Shown in pieces: positions 34,366 to 45,901 of a stretch of DNA of 64,000 nt; within the stretch, counting starts at the first letter, position 1; each line of letters begins with the position of its first letter. A program made the translations under genes and the position numbers. Source of the DNA: Thalassia testudinum. Lineage: Eukaryota; Streptophyta; Magnoliopsida; Alismatales; Hydrocharitaceae. Under the pieces are notes generated by a model. The model was given only the letters and a program-made list of their open reading frames with translations, searched no databases and had not been told where the DNA came from. Location of the stretch: contig JAZHRO010000063.1 in the NCBI GenBank assembly GCA_037157565.1, forward strand, positions 13,374,001 through 13,438,000. The letters are read 5' to 3'.

Positions 34366-34400
34366 CTCCCCCATGCCTAAATCCTACAATGTCCCCATTG
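34366..34400 (-). promoter_or_regulatory. Internal PPT-like G-tract with CAATG/CATTG hairpin
   Basis: Minus strand: CAATGGGGACATTG then TAGGATTTAGGCATGGGGGA. The hairpin arms are those of 23584-23597, with loop GGGA. Confidence 0.6.
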
Positions 34401-34856
34401 TAAAATTAAAACAGGAGGAGAAAGGAAAAATATCACCTGACATGGTGTTATTCTGACTGCTGGGTTGCCTCCCAACAAGCGCTGCATTTACTATCAGCAG
34501 CCAGACTTAGAAGGAACCTATAAGTCTGGTTCCAAACAGAAAAAGTTAGGCCCTAAAAATATGCGTAACAGCACAGGCCTAGAAAATAGGTAGCCACGGA
34601 TGTTGGCGAGCTGATGATGCAACGTAATACCAAATGCTCACCAGAAGATATGAAAGCGAAGAACCTCGTTGGCTACCTTGGGAGGTCTAGGAATAATAAA
34701 CGGAATATGAAAAGGGACCTCCCGAAATGGAATAAGTGGAGGATAACAAGGATCCTCCAGAGCAGGACAGGTTTTAAAAGATATAAACATTATTAGTTCA
34801 AACCCTTGAATGGCGAGAGTAAAAGTACAAACATCAATCCACACTCGCCATTCTAC

Positions 34857-35198
34857 CTAAGGATGTACTGGCCTGATATGTTCTCTAGAAACAATGTACA
34901 TGAGCAGAGATCTGAGCCAAGGATTAGTTAAGGAGTATAAGGGTTGTTTGTAGTGTTGGAAGGTAATGGTTAAGTCCAATGAGGGCTTAGTCAGTGTTAG
35001 GTCTAATTCCAACAATGATTTAGATTGTGTAGACTCCCTAACAGTTGTAGACAACTGCATATTACCCTGCTTAGCATTAATGATTGGAGTCATATTTGAA
35101 TCAAGGGTAGACTCCAAATTACAACTCTTTGATGGCAGGGTCAAAATGTCAAAATCATTATCATTCATCTCATCCCCAGATTCGTTTGGTTCAATCAA
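34857..35198 (-). pseudogene. C-terminal acidic piece of the non-autonomous frame
   Basis: 113 open codons beginning MIEPNESGDEMNDNDFDIL. It lies in a different frame from 35261-36118 and starts only 60 bases after it, so a frameshift probably separates two parts of one former protein. It ends shortly before the GGGAGGCAACCC landmark, as the last coding piece does in related elements. No domain is recognised. Confidence 0.4.
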
Positions 35199-35260
35199 AT
35201 TTTTGTCGGAGTGTATATGTGGTTCATTAATAAAGATAGGAGTTGGATCAGTATCCTTAA

Positions 35261-36532
35261 TTATGTCTCAAGGAGGATAGTCTTAATATTTTGGAGGAAG
35301 CCTATATCATTGAATTCATTATTATTGTCGGGGTATAAATCCTCAATTGACGTGTTTAGTCCCCGAGAGTCTCCCATAGACTTCTCATTATTTTGTTTGT
35401 CCTCCTCTAATATCAACTCATGTTTTGATGGAGGATGACTCTCAAAAGAAAGGAGGAATCTGGATTTAATCATATTATTTCTATCCTCTGGAGGTAAATT
35501 CTCAAATGATAAATAAATCCCCTGTGGTTCACTCCAGATTTTCAGTCCAGGTTCCTCTATTGGGGCATCCCCACCCTCTAAAATATACTCTTCATATCCC
35601 TGAGACCAAAATTGATCTAATTCATCCTCCATTCCCTTAGGGTTACCTTCATTGGGTGCATTTAAATCCTCAGGATATTGAATGGTAGGTGTTGATTCCC
35701 TAAGTGGAGGGTCAAGAGTAGGCTCACTAAGGGTAGAATGGGATTCCACCAAATAATCAATAGGGGAAGTGATAGCAATAATACAACCTTGACCCGGGTT
35801 GGTAGGGGTAAGGAGAATACTGTCATTGGGGTCAAGGTCCTCAAGAGGTACCATCTTCCCTTGCTTTTGACTCCAATATAGTTCAGGTGGATAATCACTA
35901 TGATCGTTGTCCTCTAGTGGCCGTGTCTCATTGAGAGAGTCTAAGTGATAGCTACATAAAATTGGATCCCTATTGTCATTAGGTTCCTCAGAATTATTTT
36001 CATAATCATGATCGTATGGGTAGGGATTAGGACTATTGGGAAGCGTGTAGCTAAGTTGTCTTATTTCTTCATTTAACTGTTGACTATTCCTCAACATCTC
36101 TCCCATTGATTCCATCATTTCCTTTTACTGTTTTTGCATTTCTACGATAAAAGAGGAGAGGCTATTATTATCAGGTTGGGGAGGATAGTCAATTTCAGGC
36201 TCTGGTTGCCTAGGGGTATTGGTCCAACCTTGATATGGAAAATCATGAAGGGTGGGAGGGTTGGGTGTTTGCATGGAAGTAGGGATTTTAGGGTTGGGAA
36301 ATCCCGCTCCTAGGCTCTGCTCAAAAGTGGGAGTTATCAAGCCAGTACTTCCAGGATAAGAATAAGAATGATCCCATGAATTGTCAATGTACCCATCAAA
36401 AGATGGATACGCTCGGGGCATGGGATCCTGATTAAAAGATGGGAAGTATTGACTTTGATAATCTGAATGATAGGAGTAAGAGTAATCCATTTCTTTAAGC
36501 AAAACAATTTTAACTCTCTTAGGATTTAGCAA
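35261..36532 (-). pseudogene. Tyr-rich plus acidic frame of unknown function, one stop
   Basis: One frame of about 424 codons, from ATG at 36532 (or the ATG 14 codons in, MDYSYSYHSDYQ) to 35261, broken by a single TAA near 36119-36124. The first 130 residues are a Tyr/Ser/Pro/Asn/Gln-rich low-complexity head. The remainder is acidic (PLEDNDHSDYPPELYWSQKQ) and Pro-rich with no Cys-His box. It is the best-preserved member of the three related frames in the window (with 9400-10688 and 21717-22907). It sits where gag should be, but I see no capsid homology. With one stop it is nearly intact, so it may have coded until recently. Confidence 0.55.
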
Positions 36533-37708
36533 AATTCAGAATATAAGCAGAAAACTTCCTAGAGAGTTCTATTGTCAAAGCAAACGCAAATTCAAAGGGA
36601 TCTGTTTTTAGTAGATTGTAGGTCTTAGAGTTATATGTTTAGTTGGTGGCCAAACAAGTTTTGCAAAAAATTACGCTTCCTAGGCCAACCTTCGCTAGTG
36701 CCTATACCTACTTGCAAGGGATGGAAGTCTCGAATCGAGCCCACACACGAGGAACTGAAATAACTTGGTGGATAGGCTTGTTGATTTCTGACTAACTTTC
36801 CTTATGGTGCAAAAGAGGAGAGGTAGAAATTTATCTAGTGACCTTATGTGTGAGGTGCATAGTGTCTCAAGTGTGCAAGCATACGATCGTGTTTTGATTT
36901 TTTTGAAATTCCGCAAACAGGATCCTTTTGCACACAATTTTCAGTAACAGATTTTAAAGTCCAACCTCTTTGCAGTCCCAATTTTTAAAGTGACCACTGA
37001 ATTAATTTGATTCAAGCACTTTAGTCATCTTAGATTTAGGTTCAATGCATATGCATGACAGGTAATTGATTCTCAAGAAAAGACGTACCTTACTCTAGCA
37101 TTCTTTGTGCAATGTATGAATGCAATGCAATAAAAATAAACTAGATGCTGCTCATTTAGTCCTAGATGGTCATCCTATAGATATGCATCTTCTAGCAGGC
37201 AGTTCGAATATTTTTTTTTATATATAATAGATAAACTGACCTAATCTAACTAACTAACCGAAATTCAGTTCAAACAGTTCAAATAATCCTATAATATAAA
37301 TAAATGGGAACATGCTCCCAAAAATACACTCCTGCATACAAGAGCGATAAGAAATAAAGTGGCACTGGGAACACGTTCCCAAAAATACCCGACAAGGGTT
37401 CAAAAGACAGTAATTTAATTCTAATGTCTATCTAAACTAAATCTAACTAAATCAGAAATAGGCTTCTCCATAAGCCTATGTCCGTGGGATCAAGGCCCAC
37501 GTGTTCCTAGTTTTGGCCTCCAGGTGGCGTCAAGGTCCACCAAAAAGACCATCTCCGTCGTGCACGTCGTTCAGGGTCAATGTCATCGCTTTGCTACGCC
37601 TGTCGCCATGTCAAATTCCTCGCACAATAATAAAAATGATTAGATGATTTCGCAACTCATAATATTAAAAAAAAATAATAATAACGTGAATCTATTGCAC
37701 CTATTGCT
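36533..37708 (-). other. Leader of the 31077-39539 element, non-coding
   Basis: About 1.2 kb between PBS and the reading frame. It contains two GGGAACA/TGTTCCC-type phrases (37308-37316 and 37368-37376, each followed by CCCAAAAATAC) about 60 bases apart. No open frame is supported. Confidence 0.5.
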
Positions 37709-37726
37709 TCGTCGGCAACGGTGCCA
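37709..37726 (-). promoter_or_regulatory. Primer binding site, tRNA-Asp type
   Basis: The minus strand reads TGGCACCGTTGCCGACGA, three bases inside the 5' LTR, with 16 of 18 bases as in the 11812-11829 PBS. Confidence 0.85.
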
Positions 37727-37729
37727 ATT

Positions 37730-39539
37730 TGATGAGTTGATTTTCACTTTGAATAATTAATATTAAGATAGTAAATCATTGAGCACAAAAGGTGGTGGAA
37801 AATCTCTCAATCAAAGATTAAACAGATATGAATTTAAACCACAATAACAGATGTCGTATCCGCAAGGAGGAATAGACCAATAAATTCACGATAAATTTTC
37901 CTCTTGTTTACTTAAAAGTAATTTCGTTCATTCATCCGAATCCCAAAGAAAGAACACTAATAGATGAATCAAATAACCAATTTCTGAAAAAATATGGACC
38001 AATCACGTAAATTCTCCTTTACTAGAATACTGCTATAAAATCAATCAACCCCAAAATATTCAATGGCATCCAATGTAAAGCATAATATCACCATTTAATG
38101 CAAAGCTAATAGATGGGGGAAGAGAATCATGCAATTTGATAGGCCAATTAATTGGAGTAAACTAAAGGGGCATGGCTATAAATTCATTCAATTAATAAAA
38201 TAATAAATCAAAAATCAACTCTTGGAAATGGCAGCAAATGTAATAACTAATTGAAGTTAAAATAGAGCATTTGCTCTCTCTCCTCCTTGCGAGAGAGAGA
38301 GAGCACCGGCAGGGCTGTGGACGTGCTAGGGAGGTTGGTGAAGACGAGGCCTATCCGAAGGAGGCTGTGGCGTCGATGGAGATGGTCGGAGGTGGCCGGC
38401 CGGCAGACGAGAAGAACGGCAAGGAAGGCACTGTTGTCTCTGCTGTGGAGGCACTGCGGCAAGGTGGATGCGCTGTGGAGAGGAGGGTACGCTGCAGGAA
38501 GGAGGGTGCGGCTGCAGGATGAAGGTGGGTGTGCCTACAGGCTCGGGTGGTGGTGCGGAGCAATGCCTGCGGGCGCCTACAGGGGCGAGGGCAGTGCGGT
38601 GCAGCGCCTGCGGGTGCCTACAGGGGCACGGGTGAGGCGAGGGCGGTGCGGTGCAGGCTGCGGAGAGGCGCTGTGTGGGTGCGCAAGCTGGTAAGGGCAG
38701 TGCGGTGCAGAGGGTTGAAGGCGTTGGCCTGGGAAGCGAAGGCAGGCGCTGGAGGCTAAGGTGCACGCCTGCGGGTGCGGCTGGAGGATGAAGGCAGGCG
38801 TGCCTGCGGGCGTGGGTGGCAGTGCGGAGCAGCGCCTGCGGGTGCCTACAGGGGCAAGGACGGTGCTTGCCTGACAGTGGTGAAGGTGCGGCTGGAGGTG
38901 GGCACTGTGCTATGCGTGGCCTGGCAGGGGCGGACGCAGCGCCTGCGGGAGCTTCAAGGCGAGTGCAGGCACGCAATGCAGGGAGGCGTGGTGCTAGCGC
39001 CTGCAGGAGGGCTGGAGCAAGCAGAGGTGATGGTGCGAGCGGTGCTTGCAGGCTAGGGAGAGGCTTGCTAGGGTGCAATTGCAGGCGTGCGGTGGGGAGC
39101 CTGCAGCCTTGGGTGCGCGAGGAAGATGCAGATCCACAGTGCACACTGGAGTTGTTCCACCCAAGGGGGAAGATCTTTCCCCCCTCTCCTTTCTCCCCCT
39201 CCTCTTTAACTCCTCCTGGTCTGCACGTGCGTGAGTTAAGGGATTTTCAAATCCCTTAACTATTTCTAGCTGGCGGCTATTGAGGGTGCCCGGAGGATGG
39301 GGAAAAGCACAGCTGCCAGTTGTTTAAAAGGGTAATTTACCCTCCCCTCCTTATTCTTTTGCCAAATATTTTTCCTGCACATAAAAAGAACATCATTACA
39401 TATTAAGTTATAGAATAGATGTAAACCTAAATCATGATGCATGCAAATATTCTATAACTTAATGTAGTTATTAGCAAACCTAAAAGATACAATTAAAGTT
39501 ACTTAGGCGTAATATTAGTCCATTAAAATGGATTCATCA
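37730..39539 (-). repeat. 5' LTR of the 31077-39539 element
   Basis: 1810 bp. The first and last 350 bases are nearly identical to those of 31077-32920. The GC-rich middle (38290-39215) differs more, with indels in the repeat; its two unit starts (38512 and 38781) are 269 bases apart. Confidence 0.9.
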
Positions 39540-39544
39540 ATGGG

Positions 39545-40146
39545 CTAGGAAGGTAAATGTCCTGTAGGTCTCTAGGATGGAGTAACTCCAATCTTATTAT
39601 GCAGATTTGTAACAATGTGGGTTATTTCTGACATTTGTCTTTGCATTAACTGTAGGGATTTCATAACCTGGGCATTTATGTCTTCTTGGGATGGCCTAGG
39701 TTGATAAAAAGTCTAGTTTTGCCTATACCCTCCAAATTGGTTTGGTTTTTGGGAGGGAATAGGATTGGTCCAGGAGTAAGTCAAGTAGTTCTTCCAATTG
39801 GAAGAATTTCTAAATTGCTCCTGGAGGGCAGAGATATTTTCAATGGGGTAGAGATTTGGATATGTGTAGGTCCCTGGTGAACCATAGAAAGCCTCAGAAA
39901 ATTGATATACTCAGTAAGGACAGTATTAAGAATATGCAAATTTTGTCTCTTTAAGATGTTAGGCAAGGTCAGATGTGGTGTCTGGGTGGGTGCGGTAAGT
40001 CATTCCTCCATTTTCTTCAGATTCAATTGCATCTGGTCAAGTTGGTGGGCAAGTATTTGGAGATTGTCTTGGGTAACGGGGATAGATTAAGTGTCTATCT
40101 CATGAACACTAAACTTCAGGTTTGTAGTTTTGCCAAAGGTGTTCAT
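39545..40146 (-). pseudogene. gag region of the gag-protease element, right piece
   Basis: Continues 30761-31076 beyond the inserted element. Short minus-strand frames (39966-39781 and others) have the Gln/Asn/Pro-rich look of a gag tail, but stops are frequent and the capsid core is not present. On the right the sequence runs into a 5S-like repeat at 40147, so the element is 5'-truncated there. Confidence 0.4.
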
Positions 40147-40263
40147 GGATGCATGGTTAAATCAACATACATGTATCGAGTCTGATTAAGATCCGATGAT
40201 AACGTGCTTTGGCGCAAGTAGACTAAAATGGGTGGCCTCCTAAGAAGTCCTTGTGTTGCATCC
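40147..40263 (+). pseudogene. 5S rRNA pseudogene copy A
   Basis: Aligns by eye with plant 5S rRNA along its length. The 3' third is clearest: GGGTGGCCTCCTAAGAAGTC then CTTGTGTTGCATCC, followed by T8, the usual Pol III stop. The internal control region is badly eroded (GATAACGTGCTTTGGCGCAA), so transcription is unlikely. It lies 319 bases before copy B. Confidence 0.75.
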
Positions 40264-40465
40264 TTTTTTTTGATTGAGAATATTCAATTGTTTAGTTCAC
40301 TAAATATAGTTACAATTTGTTGTGTTGAATTGATATTCGAGCTTAGAAGGTCCAAAATTTCAAAGATGACTCTTGAATCACTCGTCTCGAATAACAAATG
40401 AGGAAGATACATATAAAGCAAATGAATGCCCTCCTATTTTAAAAATGATAAACAAAATCTTAACA
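40264..40465 (+). repeat. 5S rDNA intergenic spacer
   Basis: About 200 bases between copies A and B, homologous to the spacers at 61590-61784 and 62216-62418. Shared phrases include GATTGAGAATATTCA, TCCAAAATTTC and ACGAATGAG-like stretches. This shows that these are true rDNA repeat units and not isolated 5S-derived insertions. Confidence 0.75.
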
Positions 40466-40583
40466 GTTGCGATCATACTAGCAGTAATGCATTGGGTCTT
40501 ATGAGAACTCTGAAGTTAAGCATGCTTAAGTGAAAGCAATACCACATTAGGTTACTTCTTGGGAAATCTTGTTCTTGCCCTCC
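40466..40583 (+). pseudogene. 5S rRNA pseudogene copy B
   Basis: GTTGCGATCATACTAGCAGT opens the copy, followed by AACTCTGAAGTTAAGCATGC (the A-box region of plant 5S rRNA) and TTACTTCTTGGGAAATCTTG. Multiple substitutions are spread over stems and control elements. It is cut from the rest of the array by the LINE inserted 40 bases after its end. Confidence 0.8.
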
Positions 40584-40708
40584 TTCTTTTGATCGAGAAC
40601 CATGATCCCCTTGGTACTTCAAATTTTTTTTTTTTTGAAACAAAAAGGAAAGCTATCGTCTTACGATAGCAATCTGGGTAGGTATATTATATAAACAAGT
40701 AAGAGGAA

Positions 40709-43700
40709 TTACAAAATAGATCCCCACATATATATGAGGGACCAACACTCTCTTACAATTTTTTCACAACACACCGGTCTCTCCTGAAAAAGCCTCGCAT
40801 TTCTCTCCTTCCACACACACCAGAGAGTGACAGCCATACGCACATGTGGCTTCTCTCTCACACCAAACCCATGCCAGATGGAATCCCATGTTGGTAGTGG
40901 CTCCTGGCAAGTCCTCCTCCAAATAGCATCTGTGACCAGGCAAGATGAGAAGATGTGGTTCACATTGTCAGTGTGCATCCCACATAAATAACATTCATGA
41001 TGAGCAGCTCCCATCCTTCTATGTCACTGATCACTCGTAATCAAACCATCTCTCCTACAAAGCCAAAGAAATATTTGTAACTTAAGGGGGATTTTCAAAA
41101 GCCAAATTTTCTTGTCAATGAAATCGCAGCTCCACCCACTTCCATTTTCCATGATTCTATTCTAGTCACACTGCGCAGTGTAGAGCCCCTCCCAGTTGTA
41201 TTTATCCTCCACTCCAAGCCTTGTCCTAAAGCTTTCAAGATTTGATAGCAGATTTCTCCTTTCATCCCACAGCCGGGTGCCCCTTCTGGTGGAGTCCTCT
41301 TCATTCATATTCTAGCTGCAACTACTGCTAGACCAAAATCTACTGACAGTTCCCTCCTTATCAAATGCTGCAACAAAGGCCCTTGGATAGACCTCCTTTA
41401 GAACACCCAGCAAGGACCAACCTTCCTTCTAGAAGCTAAAGATCTTGCCATCCCCAAGAGCCGGTTGCAGCAGATGCAAGTTATCAGCCAAAGCTCTGAT
41501 TACTGAATTCCAGAATGGTGATGGTCTGCTGGGCTGCAGCCTGGAGAGCATACAGTTTGAAGCTCCATGACAGTTCCCTCCTTATCAAATGCTGCAACAA
41601 AGGCCCTTGGATAGACCTCCTTTAGAACACCCAGCAAGGACCAACCTTCCTTCTAGAAGCTAAAGATCTTGCCATCCCCAAGAGCCGGTTGCAGCAGATG
41701 CAAGTTATCAGCCAAAGCTCTGATTACTGAATTCCAGAATGGTGATGGTCTGCTGGGCTGCAGCCTGGAGAGCATACAGTTTGAAGCTCCATAACTGTCC
41801 CTGATCAAGGCAGTCCAAGGTTTCAATTTTCCTTGCAAGAGCTTAATTGCCCACTTAAGCAATAACGTATCATTGAACTATTTCAGAGATTTAATCCTAA
41901 GTCCACCCCTGTCCTTAGGTTGGCAAATCTGCTCCCACTTCAGTGGCTGCAAGAATTTGCCCTCATGCTTGGCACCCCTCCAAAAGAACCTTTTTCTCAA
42001 TACATCCAACCGTTTCCATATGGATTTAGGGGTTTTAAAGATGGAAAGTAGAAAACAGGGATAGAGGTGATCACAAAATTGAGCAAAATGAGTCTTCCAC
42101 CCTTGAAATTTTATCAAAGAGACAAATCCAATCTTTTTTCTTCATTCTAGAACATCTCAATGGTAGCCCCAAATATTTAGTAGGAAGGCTGATGCGGGGG
42201 GTCCCCAAAACAGCAGCAATAACACCTTGCTTAGCCTCAGGTAGGCCAAAACAGACCAAACTTGACTTTTCTCTATTCAGTCTAAGGCCTGAGAGCTCAC
42301 CAAAGATGTTGACCATATGACACAAAGCTAGTGCTTCATCCATAGATCCTTCCACAAAAAAAAACCATATCATCCGCATACTGAAGTATAGGAGCCAAAG
42401 TACTCCTGCAAGATAAGGAATACCCTCTAATAAGACCTGCTTCAACAAGTTTACAAGAATACCAGGCCAAGTTGTCAACTTCCAGGTTGAAAACCAAAGG
42501 TGCCAGAGGGCATCCTTGTCTGATCCCACATTGGGGCTGAATCCAAGCACCACAGGGTTTCCCATTTAGCAAATGAGTGAAAGAGGCAGTTGTGATACAC
42601 CTTTTCACCCATTGAATCCAAACAGGGGGAAAACCTCTTCTTTTAAGCACTTCCCAAAGATAGGGCCAACTGATGGAGTCATAAGCTTTGCGGAAATCAA
42701 CCTTCCATAAAAAAGCTTTACACTTCCTCTTGTGCCAACCACAAACCATCTCCTAGGCCATGATAAAAGATTCTTGTAGAGATTTGTTAGGAAGGAAGGC
42801 TGATTGAACAGGGTGGATCAGCTCTTGCAAAACAGGCCTCAATCTATTGGCCAAGACCTTGCTAATCACCAAATAAATAGAGTTAGAGAGGACAATTGGT
42901 CTAAACTCCTGAAAAGATTCAGCTCCCGGAGTCTTTGGCAAAAGAAAAAGAAAGGATCTATTGATTCTTTCAAAGCCAAAGTTGCCAATCTCAAATTCTC
43001 TGATCACCTCCATCACCTCAATGCCCACAATATCCCACAACTCTTTGTAGAAGAAAACCTGAATCCTATTAGGACCAGGTGACCCTTCACAGTTGAGATC
43101 CTTGATGGCCTTCAAGACTTCAGCTTCAGATACAGTAGCAATCAGGCTGGACCCCTGATTCTCTGTGATTCTGGGAATGTCACTTGCTGCCATCCTCCAA
43201 CAGCCCCTACCAGCAGCTCTTGAAGACTCCTTGAAGTACTTGACAGCCTCAGCTCTGATATCGGAGATGGAGGTAATTTTCTACCCATCTTTAGCAATAG
43301 AGGAGATCAGATTGATTCTTCTCCAAGAGTTGGCAGCCAAATGGAAGAATTTAGTGTTTGCATCCCCCGCACTTAACCACAGTTGTCTTGAACGTTCCCT
43401 CCAATCCATCTCCAGCTTCAGGTCTTCTTCAGCCACCACCCCCTACCATTTCTTTCTATCAAGAATTTCCTACTCATACAGCCGATCATTGGCTTCCTTG
43501 GAATCCAATTCCTGAATCTTCATCAAGTCCTCTCTACGTCTCTGATGCCTTAGGACAGAAACAACATCACCATATTCCTTTAACATCACCTTCAAAGCCA
43601 AAGTTTTGGAAGCCAACCTGAAGGTAGCCTTGCCCTCAACCTGCTGAGCCCTCCACCAACCTGCAAGCGTTTCTCTGAATCCTGGTTCTCTCAGCCATGA

Positions 43701-44432
43701 CTTCCTAAATTTGAAATAGGATCCATCCAACACCTGTTCCCCATTGTCCCAGACTAGGGGAGTGTGGTCAGAGAAGGGACGTTCAAGGCCACAAACAAAA
43801 GATAATTGGAAGAGGTCCAGCAGCCCAGCATTGCCAAAGAACCTATCAATCTTGGACATGAGACCATTACCATTCCTCCAAGTAAATTCAGAGCCCGAGG
43901 AAGGAAATTCACTCAAGCCTAAAGCTTGCACCATCAGCTGGAAGCCAGTGGCAGAGCTATCCACCACACCACTGGGTCTGTCACTTCCCACCAACACACA
44001 ATTGAAATCCCCTCCAACAAGCCAAACTGCCCCATTCACAAAATCCATAGCCAAATTCCAATCCTCCCAAAGCTCATGTCTTCTACTAGGATCATTGGGA
44101 CCATACACACCTATCACAAAGAAGTCACTGCCCCCCTGGTCTCTTTTGAACCTACAAGTCAGTAGGTGCCTAGCCAAAGATGCCTCCTCCAAATGGAGCA
44201 CATGCTTCTTCCACCAGATGGCAATACCCCCAGATCTACCATTTGAGTTGATCATCACAATGTCATTTGTAAGACCTGCTTTCATCTCTACCAAAGCCCT
44301 GTCAAACTCACTATCAATATGTGTCTCTTGGAGGATGGCACAATCAATCTCCCATTCTCGCAAATATCTAAGCAAAGAAGCCCTTCGACTTCTATCGCAC
44401 AGCCCACGCACATTCCAAGTAAGAATCCTCAT
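40709..44432 (-). pseudogene. LINE ORF2: endonuclease, reverse transcriptase, zinc finger
   Basis: Starts MRILTWNVRGL. The endonuclease (44432 to about 43700) keeps its landmarks NVRG, QETH, GDFN and SDHTPLV. RT pieces follow in the same frame: SPGPNRIQVFFYK, FRPIVLSNSIYLVISKVLA (43193-42753), then FRKAYDSISW, GIRQGCPLAPLVF and the catalytic QYADDMVFF (42749-42336). Next comes a frameshift to LRLNREKSSLV and TKYLGLPL (42565-42071). The end (41014-40709) has CYLC and NHIFSSC, a zf-RVT finger, and LWCVWKERNARLF. Stops at 43470 and 42750, at least two frameshifts and a 224-bp duplication destroy it. Function when intact: nicking of target DNA and target-primed reverse transcription. Confidence 0.88.
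41345..41792 (+). repeat. Perfect 224-bp tandem duplication inside ORF2
   Basis: 41345-41568 and 41569-41792 are identical by reading, each starting GACAGTTCCCTCC and ending GAAGCTCCAT. The unit is not a multiple of three, so it also shifts the frame. Perfect identity in an otherwise decayed pseudogene points to a recent event or an assembly error. Confidence 0.9.
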
Positions 44433-44507
44433 TTGGCCGTCTGATCAGTCCCCTTCTTTGTAGCAGAGACTTTGCTAACCTTCATCACAGCTGCAATGGC
44501 ACACTCA

Positions 44508-45901
44508 TCAACTTTTTTTTTGTGTAGGATTATGTCTTCTCATCCTCAGCTTGTATGGAGGTCTCCCAAGACCAGAGGTAGGAGTCTTAGACTCCAGTTG
44601 CAGATCACCATCCACAGGAGGACTACATTGTATATCTAAGGAATTCACAGGGGGATTTTCCATATCAGAACCAACAAGAGCATTAGCGAGGGAAGTCACA
44701 ACTTTCAAGTCCTTAGCCACAGCTTCATTCATCACTATTACCTCGTCCCCTTCTTTAACCACCACTGCAAAATCAGCTTGGATCAGAGGTACCCCACCCC
44801 CATCCTCCAGAGTTTCAGACATCATCTCCTCACCCTCATGCCCTCCACCCCATCTTCCAGTTCCACAATTTTATTGGGTTCGGCCACCATCTCCTGACTT
44901 GCACAATTTCTCAATAAAGAGCCTGCTTTGGCTTGCAGCACCTCAGCATAAGAGGGGAGGTGATGACTTGACTCCACACCCCTGTTTGCCATATGAAAAT
45001 TCAAGAGTAGCATCCATGAGCTTCCCCCACACCTGAGAATCAGTTTATCTGGAATAGATCCATCCCTGAAGACATCCACCCTCACCTTTAGAACACTAGC
45101 ATCTCCTTCAGTCAGACTAATTTCAGCATCCTTTGCCACAGATGCAAACCCAGCAACCATATCTTCCACCACCACCCTAGACCTCAGGTGCAAAGGCAAA
45201 CCTTTGATTTCAAGGAAACCTGATCTAGGGGCAACTCTTTGAGGTGGTCGCTCAGACATGGATCCATCAAAAGGGGATACCAGATGCCACACACTGTCAA
45301 TCCACACAAATTGCTGGACCGAAAACATAGATGTTCAACGTCCGCCACCCACAAATCAAAGAGCACAAACCGCAAAGGGGAGATAACTGCAATTTTCCAA
45401 GCATTAGTTGAGAGGGAAAGAGAATTTACCAGTTGCCGAGCTCTCTCCATAGATAGAGTGTCCATCATCACTTCCCCAATCAAGGCCCCTCGCAAAACCA
45501 GTTCCGCCACCTTAATGTCTTCACTCAGGGGAATCTCTACATCCAGGGTGTGCCCCCCGAAAGCTGGCGGAGGAGGTGGAAGGGGCAGCTGCGCCTCACC
45601 CTTAGGCTTCCATGGTGCAGTGTGCATCCTGCCCCCAGATCCACCACAAGCTGCCAAACAGGAGTCACGCTTGTGGCCAAAGCCCCTGCAAGACAAACAC
45701 AGCACTAGCCGGCAGCACATCGCAGCCAAATGCCTACGGTGCCAACATCTAAAGCAGACCACCTCCCTACGGTTCCGTGACCACCCAACGCGAGACCCCC
45801 CTCTTGTCCACAGCCTTAACTCCATCAAACGCCTGGGTGCCTCCCTCTTTTCTTCTCCAAGACCATGAACTCCATACCGACCATCCATCAGAGCCGACGA
45901 C
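44508..45901 (-). pseudogene. LINE ORF1 with double zinc knuckle
   Basis: Minus-strand pieces 45901-45184, 45328-44822 and 44825-44508 are in different frames and belong to one ORF1. The first carries two CX2CX4HX4C knuckles in tandem, CFRCWHRRHLAAMC and CLSCRGFGHKRDSC, typical of plant L1 ORF1 RNA-binding proteins. Further on come a Pro-rich linker (PLPPPPPAFGGH), a domain with FEIKGLPLHL-like residues and a basic tail. The N-terminal part lies at 61200-61300, beyond the gypsy insertion. Frameshifts near 45330 and 44823 inactivate it. Confidence 0.75.

Larger units (their letters stand above)
31077..39539 (-). mobile_element. Complete non-autonomous gypsy-like LTR retrotransposon
   Basis: LTRs at 31077-32920 (1844 bp) and 37730-39539 (1810 bp), with a perfect target duplication ATGGG (31072-31076 and 39540-39544). 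On the minus strand the order is 5' LTR, PBS (37726-37709), leader, Tyr-rich/acidic frame (36532-35261), further frame (35198-34857), GGGAGGCAACCC motif (about 34480-34467), internal PPT (34400-34366), hairpin with PPT (32958-32921) and 3' LTR. No enzyme domain is visible. It is inserted in the gag tail of a gag-protease element. LTRs share TIR-like ends TGATGAGT/ACTCATCA. Confidence 0.92.
40624..45901 (-). mobile_element. L1-type LINE, main part (5'-truncated, split)
   Basis: A 13-T run at 40624-40636 is the poly(A) tail of a minus-strand LINE, so the 3' end is at the left. On the minus strand follow, in 5' to 3' order, ORF1 (45901-44508), ORF2 with endonuclease, RT and C-terminal zinc finger (44432-40709) and a short 3' UTR. 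The 5' end lies beyond an inserted gypsy element, at about 61300. Flanks TACTTCAAA (40615-40623) and TACTTCGAA (61301-61309) are a 9-bp target duplication with one change. The host site is a 5S rDNA spacer. Confidence 0.88.

Noticed and set aside
43744..44463. 239-codon plus-strand frame over the LINE endonuclease
   Set aside because: It is the antisense shadow of a well-supported endonuclease domain on the minus strand and has no recognisable protein features.
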